Source of the DNA: DATGPD01 sp041398565
GTDB lineage: Bacteria; Planctomycetota; UBA1135; UBA2386
Assembly: GCA_041398565.1 (NCBI GenBank)
Contig: JAWKUN010000006.1
Span: 434,001 to 498,000, forward strand
Direction: 5' to 3'
Length of the DNA: 64,000 bases
In this document: in pieces, positions 31,061-39,855 of the stretch
Layout: each line of letters begins with the position of its first letter
Numbering within the stretch: the first letter of the stretch is position 1
The notes under the pieces: model-generated
Told to the model about the DNA's origin: nothing
The model's input: only the letters and a program-made list of their open reading frames with translations
Databases searched by the model: none
Translations under genes and position numbers: made by a program

Positions 31061-31250
31061 GGTGCGGGCGCGGAAAATTCATCTTCTGCCGTAAGTGGGT
31101 TCTGCCGCGCCGCTTAGAGCGGGCGGTGAGCCTCACTCTTCGCCGCGCCGTCCCTCGCGAGCACCCGCGCCGAGATCGGTGCGGAGAGCCGCGCGAAAGC
31201 CGGCGCGCGGTCACCTTGGCGGCGCGGCTGGCTCGGCGGCGCGGCGCAAT

Positions 31251-32597
31251 TCAGGCCTGGACCAACCGTCCCGCGACTCGGCGCCCCGCCATCACGTTGC
31301 GCGTGTCGACGACGAGTCGCGCGTGCTGGGCCACCAGCTCCCAGTCGATGGCAGCGTGGTGAGTCACCACCAGCACCGCATCCGCCGCTCTGACCACAGC
31401 CTCCGTCAGCGGCACCGACCGTAGATCGAAGTCGGACGGATAGCGACGCATCTGCGGAAACTCGGGCACGTGCGGGTCGTGGTAGGAGACGTCCGCCCCG
31501 AGATCACGGAGCTGCGCGACGATCTCCGCCGCCGGGGTCTCCCGCACGTCGTCCACGTCGGGCTTGTAGGCGATCCCGAGGACCAACACCCGAGCCCCCC
31601 GCGCAGCCCGCCCGAACTGGTTCAGACCCTCCACGAGGCGCTGCACCACGAAACGCGGCATCGCATGGTTGATCTCGCCCGCGAGCTCGATGAATCGCGT
31701 GTGGTGACCGAACTCGCGCGCCTTCCAAGTCAGATAGAAGGGGTCGATCGGTATGCAGTGGCCACCCCAGCCAGGCCCTGGATAGAAGGCCTGGAACCCG
31801 AAGGGCTTGGTCGCAGCGGCGTCGATGACCTTCCACACGTCGATGCCCATGGACATGAGCACCGGCTTGAGCTCGTTCACCAGCGCGATGTTCACCGCGC
31901 GGTACACGTTCTCCAGGATCTTGGCGGCCTCGGCAACTTCTGCGCTGTCGCAGCGGATCGCCTCGGCAACCGCCGCTGCATAGAGCTGCAGGGCCAGATC
32001 TCCGCTCACCGAATCCACGCCACCCACCAGCTTCGGAATCGTCCGCGTGTCGTGATCTCGACGGCCGGGATCCTCCCGCTCGGGACTGAATGCCAAGAAG
32101 AAGTCGTGGCCACAGCGCAAGCCACTCTCTTCCAGGATCGGCAGGCACTCGTCTCGCGTCGTGCCGGGATACGTCGTCGACTCGAGACTGACGAGGACTC
32201 CGGGACGCATGCGCTGCATGACCATCCGCGTAGAGTCGTGGATGTAGCTCATGTCCGGCTCGCCGTGCCTGCCCAGTGGGGAGGGCACGCAGAGGATGAA
32301 GGCATCCGCTTGTGCCAGCGTGTCCGGGTCTTCGGTCGGCGTGAACCGGTCGCTGCTGCGCAAGACCGAGGCCAGGTCGTTGCTCAGGTGCTTGAGATAG
32401 GACTGGCCCGCGCGCAGCTTCTCGATCTTGCTGCCGTCGCGGTCGTAGCCGATGACGCGGAAGCCGGCATCGAAGAAGGCGCGGGTCAAGGGCAGCCCGA
32501 CATACCCCAGTCCGACCACGCCGACCACGGCGCTGCGATCGGCGATCTTGCGCGCCAGGGCCTCCGCGGCGGGGCTGCGTGCCTGCATGTCCGGCAT
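31251..32597 (-). CDS. Nucleotide-sugar dehydrogenase, UDP-ManNAc/UDP-GlcNAc 6-dehydrogenase type (WecC/WbpA)
   Basis: A 448-residue NAD-dependent enzyme that oxidises C6 of a UDP-N-acetylhexosamine to the uronate in two steps. NAD motif GVVGLGYVGLP near residue 25; the catalytic cysteine is in GPGWGGHCIPIDPFYL; the C-terminal domain has VLVLGIAYKPDVDDVRETPA. ALVNELK in the middle is the conserved central dimer helix. Length and the SPEREDPG motif fit the WbpA/WecC group rather than UDP-glucose dehydrogenase. Start ATG at 32597 (alternative 32588); the frame upstream lacks conserved sequence. It lies in one direction with the PLP decarboxylase and the 2-epimerase, so UDP-ManNAcA is the likely product. 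Confidence 0.9.
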   Translation of the reverse strand: MPDMQARSPAAEALARKIADRSAVVGVVGLGYVGLPLTRAFFDAGFRVIGYDRDGSKIEKLRAGQSYLKHLSNDLASVLRSSDRFTPTEDPDTLAQADAFILCVPSPLGRHGEPDMSYIHDSTRMVMQRMRPGVLVSLESTTYPGTTRDECLPILEESGLRCGHDFFLAFSPEREDPGRRDHDTRTIPKLVGGVDSVSGDLALQLYAAAVAEAIRCDSAEVAEAAKILENVYRAVNIALVNELKPVLMSMGIDVWKVIDAAATKPFGFQAFYPGPGWGGHCIPIDPFYLTWKAREFGHHTRFIELAGEINHAMPRFVVQRLVEGLNQFGRAARGARVLVLGIAYKPDVDDVRETPAAEIVAQLRDLGADVSYHDPHVPEFPQMRRYPSDFDLRSVPLTEAVVRAADAVLVVTHHAAIDWELVAQHARLVVDTRNVMAGRRVAGRLVQA

Positions 32598-32724
32598 CTC
32601 AGCAGTTGTCGGCAGGCGGCACAAGGAACTGAATCGGCAGACTGGCTGCCCTCCCCCAGCAGCGAGCGGCAGCCCAGCTACCGAATGCGCCCCGGCTCGC
32701 CCAACCCGTCGGTTCGCGTCCGAG

Positions 32725-34104
32725 TCAGAGCCCGCGGATGGCGTCGAGCATGGCCTCGACCGTGTGCTCGTCCGTGTCGTCATTCATGACGACCATCCGT
32801 AGCCAGCGCCGCTCGCCGAGCACCGTCGCGCTCAGGTGGAACCGACCCTGGCCGAGGAGACGGCGGCGTATTCCCTCCTGATCGTCGTCGCCGTAGCGGA
32901 AGCAGAGGATGTTGGCTTGCGGCGAGTAAGCACAGGTGAACCCGCTTGCATCCGCGATCAAGTCGTGGAAGCGTCGAGTGCGGTCGTAGGCAGACGCCAC
33001 GTGGGCGGCCATGCCGGCCTCTCCAACGAAGGCCAGAGTCAGGAGGAGCTTCAGTCCGAGCGCCGTCTTGGTGCACTCGACGGCGAGCGGGAAGAGGTTC
33101 GGACGCTCGGCGTCGACGTCGGCGCGGAAGTACTTGGCATCCTGCTGGAACGTCTTGCCCGCCGCGCCCGCATCACGGAACAAGACGCCGGCGCAGAGCA
33201 CCGACGTGCGCAGCATCTTGTGCGCGTCCCACACCAGCGAACTGGCCCGCTCGACACCAGCGAGCAGGTGCCGATGCGCGGGCGACAGCAGCGCGCTGGC
33301 GCCGTGACAGCCATCGACGTGCAACCAGAGGCCGTGCTCATCGCAGAAGTCGGCCGCCGCCGCCACCGGGTCGTAGAGGCCGGTCGCGGTCGCGCACGCG
33401 TTGGCGACGAGAGCGATGGGTACCTTTCCGGCGGCGCGCACTGCCGCGAGGGTGGGGGCGAAGGCCTCGGGACGCAACACTCCCAGGTCGTCGGTGGGCA
33501 GCGGCCACACAGCGCGTTCTCCGAGACCGGCAATGGCGACGGCGCGTCCAACCGAGTAGTGCGACGACGCGGGTGCCAGCACCACGAGTTCCCGCCCGAC
33601 GCCCCGCTGCCAAGCCGAGGGCGCCGCAGCAGCGCGGGCAGCCAGGAGGGCCGTGAGGTTGGCGAGCGACCCGCCATGAACGAGCACGCCGCTACCGGAG
33701 ACGAAGCCGGCGTGCCGGCGCATCCATGCGAGGACGGCGCGCTCGACGGCCACGGCCGGCGGTCCCATTTCGTACACCGCCATGCCGTTGTTGGTCATGC
33801 CGCACACCAGGTCCGCGAGCGCCGAGGCGAAGTGCGGAACCGCCACTTGATGAGCCATGAAACCCGGTGAGTGCAGGTGCGTGCTGCGGCGCAGGTACTC
33901 GCCGACGAAGTCCGCCAGCTCATCTGCGGACATGCCGCCGTCGCGCAGCCAGTGCTCGAGGTTCAGCGCGCCGGCACACTCGCTGACCGGTGGCGTCGCC
34001 ACCACGGCCTCGACGCCATCGGCGCTGGTTTGGAGGTGCGCGGCGAGGCGCTCGAGCACGGCCCGGGCGGCTTCCCGGAACTCGGACGGGTCGAGATTCG
34101 GCAT
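32725..34104 (-). CDS. PLP-dependent group II amino-acid decarboxylase
   Basis: A 459-residue fold-type I decarboxylase of the aromatic-amino-acid/glutamate/diaminobutyrate group. The PLP lysine is in SLVWDAHKML near residue 297; the histidine stacking on PLP is in ASSHYSVGRA, the aspartate in LWLHVDGCHGAS, and GFVSGSGVLVHGGSLANLTAL holds the phosphate. The N-terminal HLHSPGFMAHQVAVPHFASA is the active-site entrance. The substrate cannot be told from sequence alone. It lies between the 2-epimerase and the sugar dehydrogenase genes, all in one direction, so it may make an amine used in a surface glycan or in another pathway. Start ATG at 34104. Confidence 0.85.
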   Translation of the reverse strand: MPNLDPSEFREAARAVLERLAAHLQTSADGVEAVVATPPVSECAGALNLEHWLRDGGMSADELADFVGEYLRRSTHLHSPGFMAHQVAVPHFASALADLVCGMTNNGMAVYEMGPPAVAVERAVLAWMRRHAGFVSGSGVLVHGGSLANLTALLAARAAAAPSAWQRGVGRELVVLAPASSHYSVGRAVAIAGLGERAVWPLPTDDLGVLRPEAFAPTLAAVRAAGKVPIALVANACATATGLYDPVAAAADFCDEHGLWLHVDGCHGASALLSPAHRHLLAGVERASSLVWDAHKMLRTSVLCAGVLFRDAGAAGKTFQQDAKYFRADVDAERPNLFPLAVECTKTALGLKLLLTLAFVGEAGMAAHVASAYDRTRRFHDLIADASGFTCAYSPQANILCFRYGDDDQEGIRRRLLGQGRFHLSATVLGERRWLRMVVMNDDTDEHTVEAMLDAIRGL

Positions 34105-34147
34105 GGGCAGCGGTAAGGTCGCGAAGGCGGCGAGGCTCGGCTGGAAC

Positions 34148-35251
34148 TCAACCGCCCCCCACTTCGGCGCGCAAGCGTGCCACGATACGCCCGGCAGCTT
34201 GACCGTCGCCGTAGGGACTGACCTCGGGCAGAGGCAATCGAGGCAGGCCCGGGGCCGCAAGGCGCGCCACGACCGCCGCCTCGATTGCGCCTGCATCGGT
34301 CCCGACGATCTCGGCGGCGCCCACCTCGACGCCTTCGAGGCGCTCGGTGACATCCCGCAGGACCAGAACTGGCCGACCGACCGACAACGCCTCTTCCTGG
34401 ACGCCACCCGAGTCGGTGGCGATCAGGCTCGATGCCGCCATCGCCGCCACGAAGTCGGGATACGGCAGCGCCTCGATCAACTGCACCGAGGCCACGCCGA
34501 CCAAACGATCGCGCACGACGCTCGCCACCGCAGGGTTGGGGTGCATAGGCAACAGAACGTGCAGGTCGTCGCGTCGTGCCAACGAACGAAGGGCCAGGCA
34601 CACGCGCTCGAGCGGAGGTCCGAGATTCTCGCGCCGATGCACCGTGACCAGCAGGAGTCGCTTGCCTGCTGGTGGCGCGAACTTGCCGGAATCGACGCGC
34701 GGGAGGATCCAGTGCACGGCGTCGACCACGGTGTTGCCGACGACTTCGATTCGCCCGGTGTCGACCCCTTCTCGTTCGAGGTTGCGCTGCGCTCGGGTGT
34801 GCGGAGCGAAATGCAGGCAGCACAGGTCCGCGAGAAGCCGGCGGTTCATCTCTTCGGGAAACGGCGCATCGACGCGGCCCGTGCGCAGACCCGCCTCCAC
34901 GTGTGCGACGGAGACGCCGTTGTGGAAGGCGGCCAACGCGGTCATGACTGCCGACGTCGTGTCGCCTTGCACCACCACCCAAGCCGGCGGGCAACGCCGG
35001 AGCTCGGACTCGACCGCGGCCAGGATCCTCGCCGACAGGGCGCTCAACGTCTGGCCGGCGGTCACCACGTCGAGCGTGATGTCGGGTTCGATCCCGAAGA
35101 CGCGCAGGACGTCGGCCACCAGTTCGCGGTGCTGGCCGGTCGCCATCACCCGTACGCGCATCGACGCGTGGTCCGCCAGCGCCAGGACCACGGGCGCCAG
35201 TTTGATCGCCTCTGGACGCGTGCCCATCGCAACCAACACCTCGGCGACCAT
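34148..35251 (-). CDS. wecB: UDP-N-acetylglucosamine 2-epimerase (non-hydrolysing)
   Basis: A 367-residue GT-B-fold enzyme converting UDP-GlcNAc to UDP-ManNAc. Family motifs: VAMGTRPEAIKLAPV at the N-terminus, ATGQHRELV, VQGDTTSAVMTALAAF, HVEAGLRTG, PEEMNRRL and, in the C-terminal domain, TVHRRENLG and IATDSGGVQEEA. Length is typical (~370). The product is the substrate of the WecC-type dehydrogenase two genes downstream. Start ATG at 35251, preceded by GGTGGAGGG. Confidence 0.93.
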   Translation of the reverse strand: MVAEVLVAMGTRPEAIKLAPVVLALADHASMRVRVMATGQHRELVADVLRVFGIEPDITLDVVTAGQTLSALSARILAAVESELRRCPPAWVVVQGDTTSAVMTALAAFHNGVSVAHVEAGLRTGRVDAPFPEEMNRRLLADLCCLHFAPHTRAQRNLEREGVDTGRIEVVGNTVVDAVHWILPRVDSGKFAPPAGKRLLLVTVHRRENLGPPLERVCLALRSLARRDDLHVLLPMHPNPAVASVVRDRLVGVASVQLIEALPYPDFVAAMAASSLIATDSGGVQEEALSVGRPVLVLRDVTERLEGVEVGAAEIVGTDAGAIEAAVVARLAAPGLPRLPLPEVSPYGDGQAAGRIVARLRAEVGGG

Positions 35252-35573
35252 GGAGGCGGCTTAGCCCTCCACCCGGAAGAAGACAACGCCGCTCCCGACG
35301 GGCGCGGGCGCGGCGAGCCGACGCCGCGGGCGGCGCCGCCTCGGGTCGCCGATCACGGACGTGCGAACGCTGCGGCGCAAATGCGCATGCCGCCGGTGGC
35401 GATGGCGGCCTGGAAGACACCCTCGGCAGGTCCGGCCGAACGCGCCGCACGGCGCGGGGGAGGGCGCGGCGACTCCGCTTGACCGGACGTGCCCACGGGG
35501 TTCATCCTGAGGACCTCTCGCCTGCCTCGTCGTTGTCGGCTCTCGGCCGGAATCGCTTTCCTCGGGCTCTCGC
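35252..35573. other. Divergent intergenic region between wecB and the metalloprotease gene
   Basis: 322 bases that must contain promoters for both directions. Apart from the doubtful 50-codon frame at 35353-35505 and very GC-rich inverted segments near 35300-35340, nothing is recognised. Confidence 0.4.
35353..35505 (-). CDS. Possible 50-residue small protein upstream of wecB
   Basis: A frame starting MNPVGTSGQAESPRPPP and ending GGMRICAAAFARP, Pro/Arg/Ala-rich with no known motif. The ATG has GAGG eight bases upstream, the only argument for translation. It ends 101 bases before wecB in the same direction, so it could also be a leader peptide or just chance. Confidence 0.2.
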   Translation of the reverse strand: MNPVGTSGQAESPRPPPRRAARSAGPAEGVFQAAIATGGMRICAAAFARP

Positions 35574-37307
35574 ATGCCGTCTCCCTCCACCCTCCCCTGC
35601 CTCGCCCTCCTCCTCTGCCTCGAATGGGCTGTCCCAGCCCAGATCCACGTGCCCAGCGTTCCGGCCCCCGGCGATGTGCTGGCTCGCTTCGACCTGGTCG
35701 GCGGCACGGTGCAGTCCCTCGCCCTGCCGCTGCACAGCTCGTCGCCGATCTCGGTGCGTCTGTCCCTCGGCGGCGTCGACCGGACCCTGTGGCTCGCTCC
35801 GCACGACATCCGCTCACCGAACTACCGACTCCTCCTGGACGACGGCACGACCCTACGACGCGTGCCGACGCCCGCACCGGCGACCTTCCGCGGCACCGTC
35901 GGCGGCCTCGCCGGCGCCGAAGTCGCGGCCACCGTCGTCGACGGTCAGCTTTGGGCCACGATCCACACCGTTGACGAGACCTGGGGCGTCGAGCCACTGA
36001 CGTCTCGGGACCGCAACATGCCGCGCGAGTGCCACGTCGTCTACAGAAGCAGCGACCGTGCCGGTCTCGACGTTCACTGCGGCGTGGACACGCACGACGT
36101 CGACAAGGCGCCTCCGGCGCAGCCGGGCCCCAGCGCGTTGCGCGTGGCCGAACTCGCCATCGACGCCGACCTCGCCTTCTACCGTTATTACAACAACGAT
36201 CCCGTCGCGGTGGAACGCGCGGTGACGTCGGTCATCAACAGCTGCAACGTCATCTACCGGCGCGACTGCGAGATCGAGTTCGTCATTCCCACGATCATCG
36301 TGCGGACGACCAACGTCTACTCGTGGAACGGCGACCTCTGCAACCTGCTGGGCCAATTCCGAACCCGCTGGAACAACAACCACCGCAATGTCACGCGTGA
36401 CCTCGCCCACCTGTTCACTGGCGAGGGCACGTTCTCCGGCGTGGTCGGCTGCGCCTACGTCGGCGTCGTGTGCGGCAACTCCGGCTACGGCGCGTCGAAG
36501 GCCTACAGCGGCCTGGTCACCAACGTCGGCCTCGTCAGCCACGAGGTCGGGCACAACTGGAACGCACCGCACTGCGACGCGCAGGGCACCTGCAACATCA
36601 TGTGCTCGGGCCTCGGTGGCTGCAGCAACAACATCACCAGCTTCGAGGCCTACTCGGCCAACATCATCGTCGCCCACAAGAACTCGCGCACGTGCCTCGG
36701 CTCGCCGACGGCGCCGACCCTCACCGCGGTGTCGCCGAACACCGTCACGTCGTGGGCGCCGCAGCAAGTCACCCTGACGGGCACCCTGATGGAGACCGTC
36801 ACCACAGTGACCGTCGCTGGCGTGCCGGTGAACTTCGTGGCCAGTTCGCCCACCACGCTGGTCTTCACCCCGCGCACGCCGTTCGCCATCGCCACCCATC
36901 CCGTGGTGGTGAGCAACTCCTCCGGCAGCTCGGCCCCGCTCAACCTGACGGTGATCGGCAACGATCCGCCGGTCCTCGAGCTCAGTCCGATCCTGCTCCG
37001 CAACTTCCCCCTGCCGCTCGGCCTGCACTCCAACCCCGGCTGGGTCGGCCTACCGTTCCTGTCGTTCTCGAACACGCCGAGCGTCGCCCCCGGCGTCATC
37101 GATCTCGGCATCGGCAACAACTTCACCGATCTGATCCAGCTCGGCTTCCTCGTGGCCGGAAGCAACGGCGCCGCGTCCTACGGCCTGTCGATGCCCCTCG
37201 AGACGCCTCCCGGCCTGATCGTGTTCACCCAACTGCTGGCCTTCGACCCGACCAGCATCACCCTCCCCTTGGCCACCTCGAACGTGGTGCGATCCGAGGT
37301 GCGCTGA
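35574..37307 (+). CDS. Secreted reprolysin-like zinc metalloprotease with IPT/TIG and C-terminal sorting-like domain
   Basis: A 577-residue protein with a signal peptide (LPCLALLLCLEWAVPAQ). Residues ~25-150 resemble an M12B propeptide; the catalytic domain (~195-380) has H323-E-x-x-H327-x5-H333 in HEVGHNWNAPHC, the zinc signature of metzincins, with a following CNIMCSG that supplies the Met-turn. Cysteine pairs are frequent, fitting an extracellular enzyme. An IPT/TIG beta-sandwich follows (~385-460), and the last ~110 residues form a domain also seen at the end of the propeller protein at 50152. It is a single gene, divergent from the wecB group. Targets unknown. Confidence 0.87.
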   Translation: MPSPSTLPCLALLLCLEWAVPAQIHVPSVPAPGDVLARFDLVGGTVQSLALPLHSSSPISVRLSLGGVDRTLWLAPHDIRSPNYRLLLDDGTTLRRVPTPAPATFRGTVGGLAGAEVAATVVDGQLWATIHTVDETWGVEPLTSRDRNMPRECHVVYRSSDRAGLDVHCGVDTHDVDKAPPAQPGPSALRVAELAIDADLAFYRYYNNDPVAVERAVTSVINSCNVIYRRDCEIEFVIPTIIVRTTNVYSWNGDLCNLLGQFRTRWNNNHRNVTRDLAHLFTGEGTFSGVVGCAYVGVVCGNSGYGASKAYSGLVTNVGLVSHEVGHNWNAPHCDAQGTCNIMCSGLGGCSNNITSFEAYSANIIVAHKNSRTCLGSPTAPTLTAVSPNTVTSWAPQQVTLTGTLMETVTTVTVAGVPVNFVASSPTTLVFTPRTPFAIATHPVVVSNSSGSSAPLNLTVIGNDPPVLELSPILLRNFPLPLGLHSNPGWVGLPFLSFSNTPSVAPGVIDLGIGNNFTDLIQLGFLVAGSNGAASYGLSMPLETPPGLIVFTQLLAFDPTSITLPLATSNVVRSEVR

Positions 37308-37450
37308 CCGCCGCAGCCGAGCCGTGAACGTTCGCTCGGTTGGTGCGGCCGAATCGCCCAGCAGGTGGGCCCACCTTCGGAGATTCGAACGTGCCGACCC
37401 GCGCGAACAGGCGCGGCTCCGCAGCGGATGAAACCCGTGACGCGGTCTTC

Positions 37451-37456
37451 TAGTCT
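37451..37456 (+). promoter_or_regulatory. Possible -10 element of the glycan operon
   Basis: TAGTCT lies nine bases before the ATG at 37466 with no Shine-Dalgarno in between, as in the other presumed leaderless genes. No -35 box is recognised. Confidence 0.25.
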
Positions 37457-37465
37457 TGGCGCGCC

Positions 37466-39553
37466 ATGACGGAGCCCGCCCAGCCCGGAGGACGCCCGCC
37501 TCGCTCCTTCGCGTTCTTGCTGGGAGACGCGCGTATCTCCGGCGGCACCAACGTCATCTTGGAGCACGCACTCGGCCTGCGTGAGGCCGGGCATCGCGTC
37601 GTCCTGGTGACGCCGCGACCGGTCGCCGACAGCGACCTGGCATGGAAGGCACAGGCTGCTGGTCTGCCGCGGGGAACGACGGCCGCTCTGCGCGGCGAAC
37701 GCTTCGACCTGGCGTTGGCCACGTGGTGGCGGTCGGCCTACGATCTGGCCGAGCTGGACGCCAGCGCCTGCGCCTACTTCGTCCAATCGATCGAGTCTCG
37801 CTTCTTCGCCGACGAGCACCCGCGGCGCCAGGCTCTGGCGCGGGCCAGCTACTCGTTGCACATTCCGGTGATCACCGAGGCCTCGTGGATCGCCAGCCAC
37901 CTGCGCAGCCTCTACGGCCGTGACGCGGCCGTCGTGCGCAATGGCATCGACAAGGCCGCGTTCCGGACCGACGGCCAAGCTCTGTCGCCGCGGCTCACCC
38001 GCGGCTTGCGTGTCCTGGTCGAGGGACCGCTGGGGGTCGCCTACAAGCGCGTCGAGTTGGCGATCCGCCTGTGTCAACGCGCCGGTGTCGAGGAGGTGTG
38101 GCTGATGACGTCGAGCGACTGCGGCGCCTACCCGGGCGTCGACCGGGTCCTGTCGCGTGTCCCCCCCACTTCGGTCGGTGACGTCATGCGCTCCTGCGAC
38201 CTGATCCTGAAGCTGAGCACGGTCGAGGGCATGTTCGGGCCACCGCTCGAGATGATGCACTGCGGGGGCACGGCCATCACCTCCGACGTCAGCGGCCACG
38301 AGGAGTTCATGCGTCACGGCGAGAACGGGCTCGTCGTGCCGTGCGGCGAAGAGCTCGAGGCCGTGGACCTGCTGCGACGGCTGAGCCGCGACCGCGAGCA
38401 CTTGCGCAGCCTGCGCGCCGGTGCGACGTCCACCGCGCGCGACTGGCCGACTTGGGGCGAGTCGTCGCGAGCCATGGTTGCGCAGCTCGAACGACTCGCT
38501 GAGGACCGGTCGACCCCCAGCACCGAGCAGGTCCGCGCCGAGATCGCGCGCGCCGCGCGAGTCGAGCCGCGGTCCGGGCGCGGCTTCTGGCCGCTCCTGC
38601 GCCGGCACTTTCGCGCGTTCACCCGCACGCGGCTCCCAGCGCTGGCAGCGCAGTTCGATCGCGACGAGCGCTCGCCTCGGTCGCGGCACGCCGTCGCCCC
38701 CCTGCCGCACGTCGATCTGCCGCGCTTCGTTCGGCCGCGCCGTCCGCTGCGCCTGGTCGTGATCGACGACAGCGAACCGCTGGCCGACCACCTGCCGCAC
38801 AGCTCGGCGGATCTCCAGATCGTGCGACAGGCGCCGGCGGCGCCGCTCGCCGCCGCCGACATCGTCCTCACCTTCTCCGGCACCGTCGCCGACCGCGTCG
38901 CAGCCATCGGTGACGGGCCCTTCACCATCCTCATGGCGCTGGAGTCGCCGCGCGGCGCGTACGCCACGGCCGCGCACGGTGTGGTGGTCGCCGACCTGCT
39001 GGACGCGCTCGACCTTCGCCAGCGTGGGGTCGCCGTACTCGCGACGTGGATTCCCCCCGTCCGCGACGACTTCTTTCTCGCCGACAGCTGTTCAAAAGCC
39101 TGGCAGCGCCGCCCTCATGACATCCTCTGGCTCGTCGACGACCCGGCGGCGCGTCCCGGTCGCGAGCGATCGCTGCCTCTGAACTCCGGCATCGACACGC
39201 TCCGCGCCGCGCTCGCAGACGTCCGCGCAGTCATGCTGCCGCGGCAGACCGCCCGCCCGCGCCTAGCCGCCGCGCGCGCACTCCTGGCGATGGCGAGCGG
39301 CTGCCTCGTCGCCAGCCCGCGGTTGGCGCTCCAATACGGGGCGTTGAGCGGCGAGCACTTCATCGCACCCGAGCCACCCGATCGACTGCGCAGCGAACTC
39401 GATCACCCCGACCTCGAAGTCGTTCGCATGAACGGGAGAGGCCTGGCCACGCGTCACGCAGCCAGCACGCGCTTGCAGCGGCTGATCGCTTCCATCAGCA
39501 CGCGCGAACGCTCGATCCCGGGACGGATGCTCGCCAACCGCCGCTCGCCGTGA
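37466..39553 (+). CDS. Glycosyltransferase family 4 protein with a second, unassigned C-terminal half
   Basis: A 695-residue protein. Residues ~15-345 form a GT-B transferase similar to rhamnosyltransferases of the WsaF type: DARISGGTNVILEHALGL at the N-terminus, VRNGID in the linker, and TVEGMFGPPLEMMHCGGTAIT with the E-x7-E nucleotide-sugar motif. An Arg-rich stretch (~370-400) joins this to ~290 residues starting LRLVVIDDSEPL, which have a Rossmann-like pattern but no recognised motif; perhaps a degenerate second GT-B. No signal peptide. The stop overlaps the GTG of the next gene. The operon probably builds a surface polysaccharide or O-antigen. Confidence 0.8.
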   Translation: MTEPAQPGGRPPRSFAFLLGDARISGGTNVILEHALGLREAGHRVVLVTPRPVADSDLAWKAQAAGLPRGTTAALRGERFDLALATWWRSAYDLAELDASACAYFVQSIESRFFADEHPRRQALARASYSLHIPVITEASWIASHLRSLYGRDAAVVRNGIDKAAFRTDGQALSPRLTRGLRVLVEGPLGVAYKRVELAIRLCQRAGVEEVWLMTSSDCGAYPGVDRVLSRVPPTSVGDVMRSCDLILKLSTVEGMFGPPLEMMHCGGTAITSDVSGHEEFMRHGENGLVVPCGEELEAVDLLRRLSRDREHLRSLRAGATSTARDWPTWGESSRAMVAQLERLAEDRSTPSTEQVRAEIARAARVEPRSGRGFWPLLRRHFRAFTRTRLPALAAQFDRDERSPRSRHAVAPLPHVDLPRFVRPRRPLRLVVIDDSEPLADHLPHSSADLQIVRQAPAAPLAAADIVLTFSGTVADRVAAIGDGPFTILMALESPRGAYATAAHGVVVADLLDALDLRQRGVAVLATWIPPVRDDFFLADSCSKAWQRRPHDILWLVDDPAARPGRERSLPLNSGIDTLRAALADVRAVMLPRQTARPRLAAARALLAMASGCLVASPRLALQYGALSGEHFIAPEPPDRLRSELDHPDLEVVRMNGRGLATRHAASTRLQRLIASISTRERSIPGRMLANRRSP

Positions 39554-39855
39554 CCGTTCTCGACTCTCGCGACAGCCTCGGTCGACTGGCGATGCGGCAC
39601 ACATCCTGCATCGAGAGCGACAGACTCACCGATCGTCCGGCCTTGACCGATCGAGTCACTGCTCATTGTGCGTCGTACCTGTCCGACGGAAGCGTGGCTC
39701 GCCTGCCGACACGCCACCTGATGCTCCTCGCCCGGGCATTGACCGCCGCCACGCTGGTCTTGCTCTTGCCTCTGCGTGTGGTCGGCGCTCTGGTGCCGAT
39801 CCTGGGCCGCGCGCGCAGCCGAGGCACCGCCCGCAACCGGCAGCCGACGCCGTGA
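39550..39855 (+). CDS. Small membrane protein of unknown function in the glycan operon
   Basis: A 101-residue frame from a GTG. It overlaps the preceding stop by GTGA and its own stop overlaps the next start, again by GTGA, so it fits exactly between two coupled genes; this is the main evidence that it is real. The first ~55 residues are polar with no motif; then a hydrophobic segment MLLARALTAATLVLLLPLRV and a second half-hydrophobic stretch form one or two membrane helices, followed by an Arg-rich tail. It could anchor the transferases. Not recognised as any family. Confidence 0.5.
   Translation: MTVLDSRDSLGRLAMRHTSCIESDRLTDRPALTDRVTAHCASYLSDGSVARLPTRHLMLLARALTAATLVLLLPLRVVGALVPILGRARSRGTARNRQPTP

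Noticed and set aside
37308..37465. A tRNA-like TTCGAA segment near 37384
   Set aside because: The surrounding bases do not form a cloverleaf and there is no matching acceptor stem.
37178..38977. A 599-codon minus-strand frame across the GT4 gene and its upstream spacer
   Set aside because: No motif; the plus strand has the GT4 signature, and the frame crosses two plus-strand genes.
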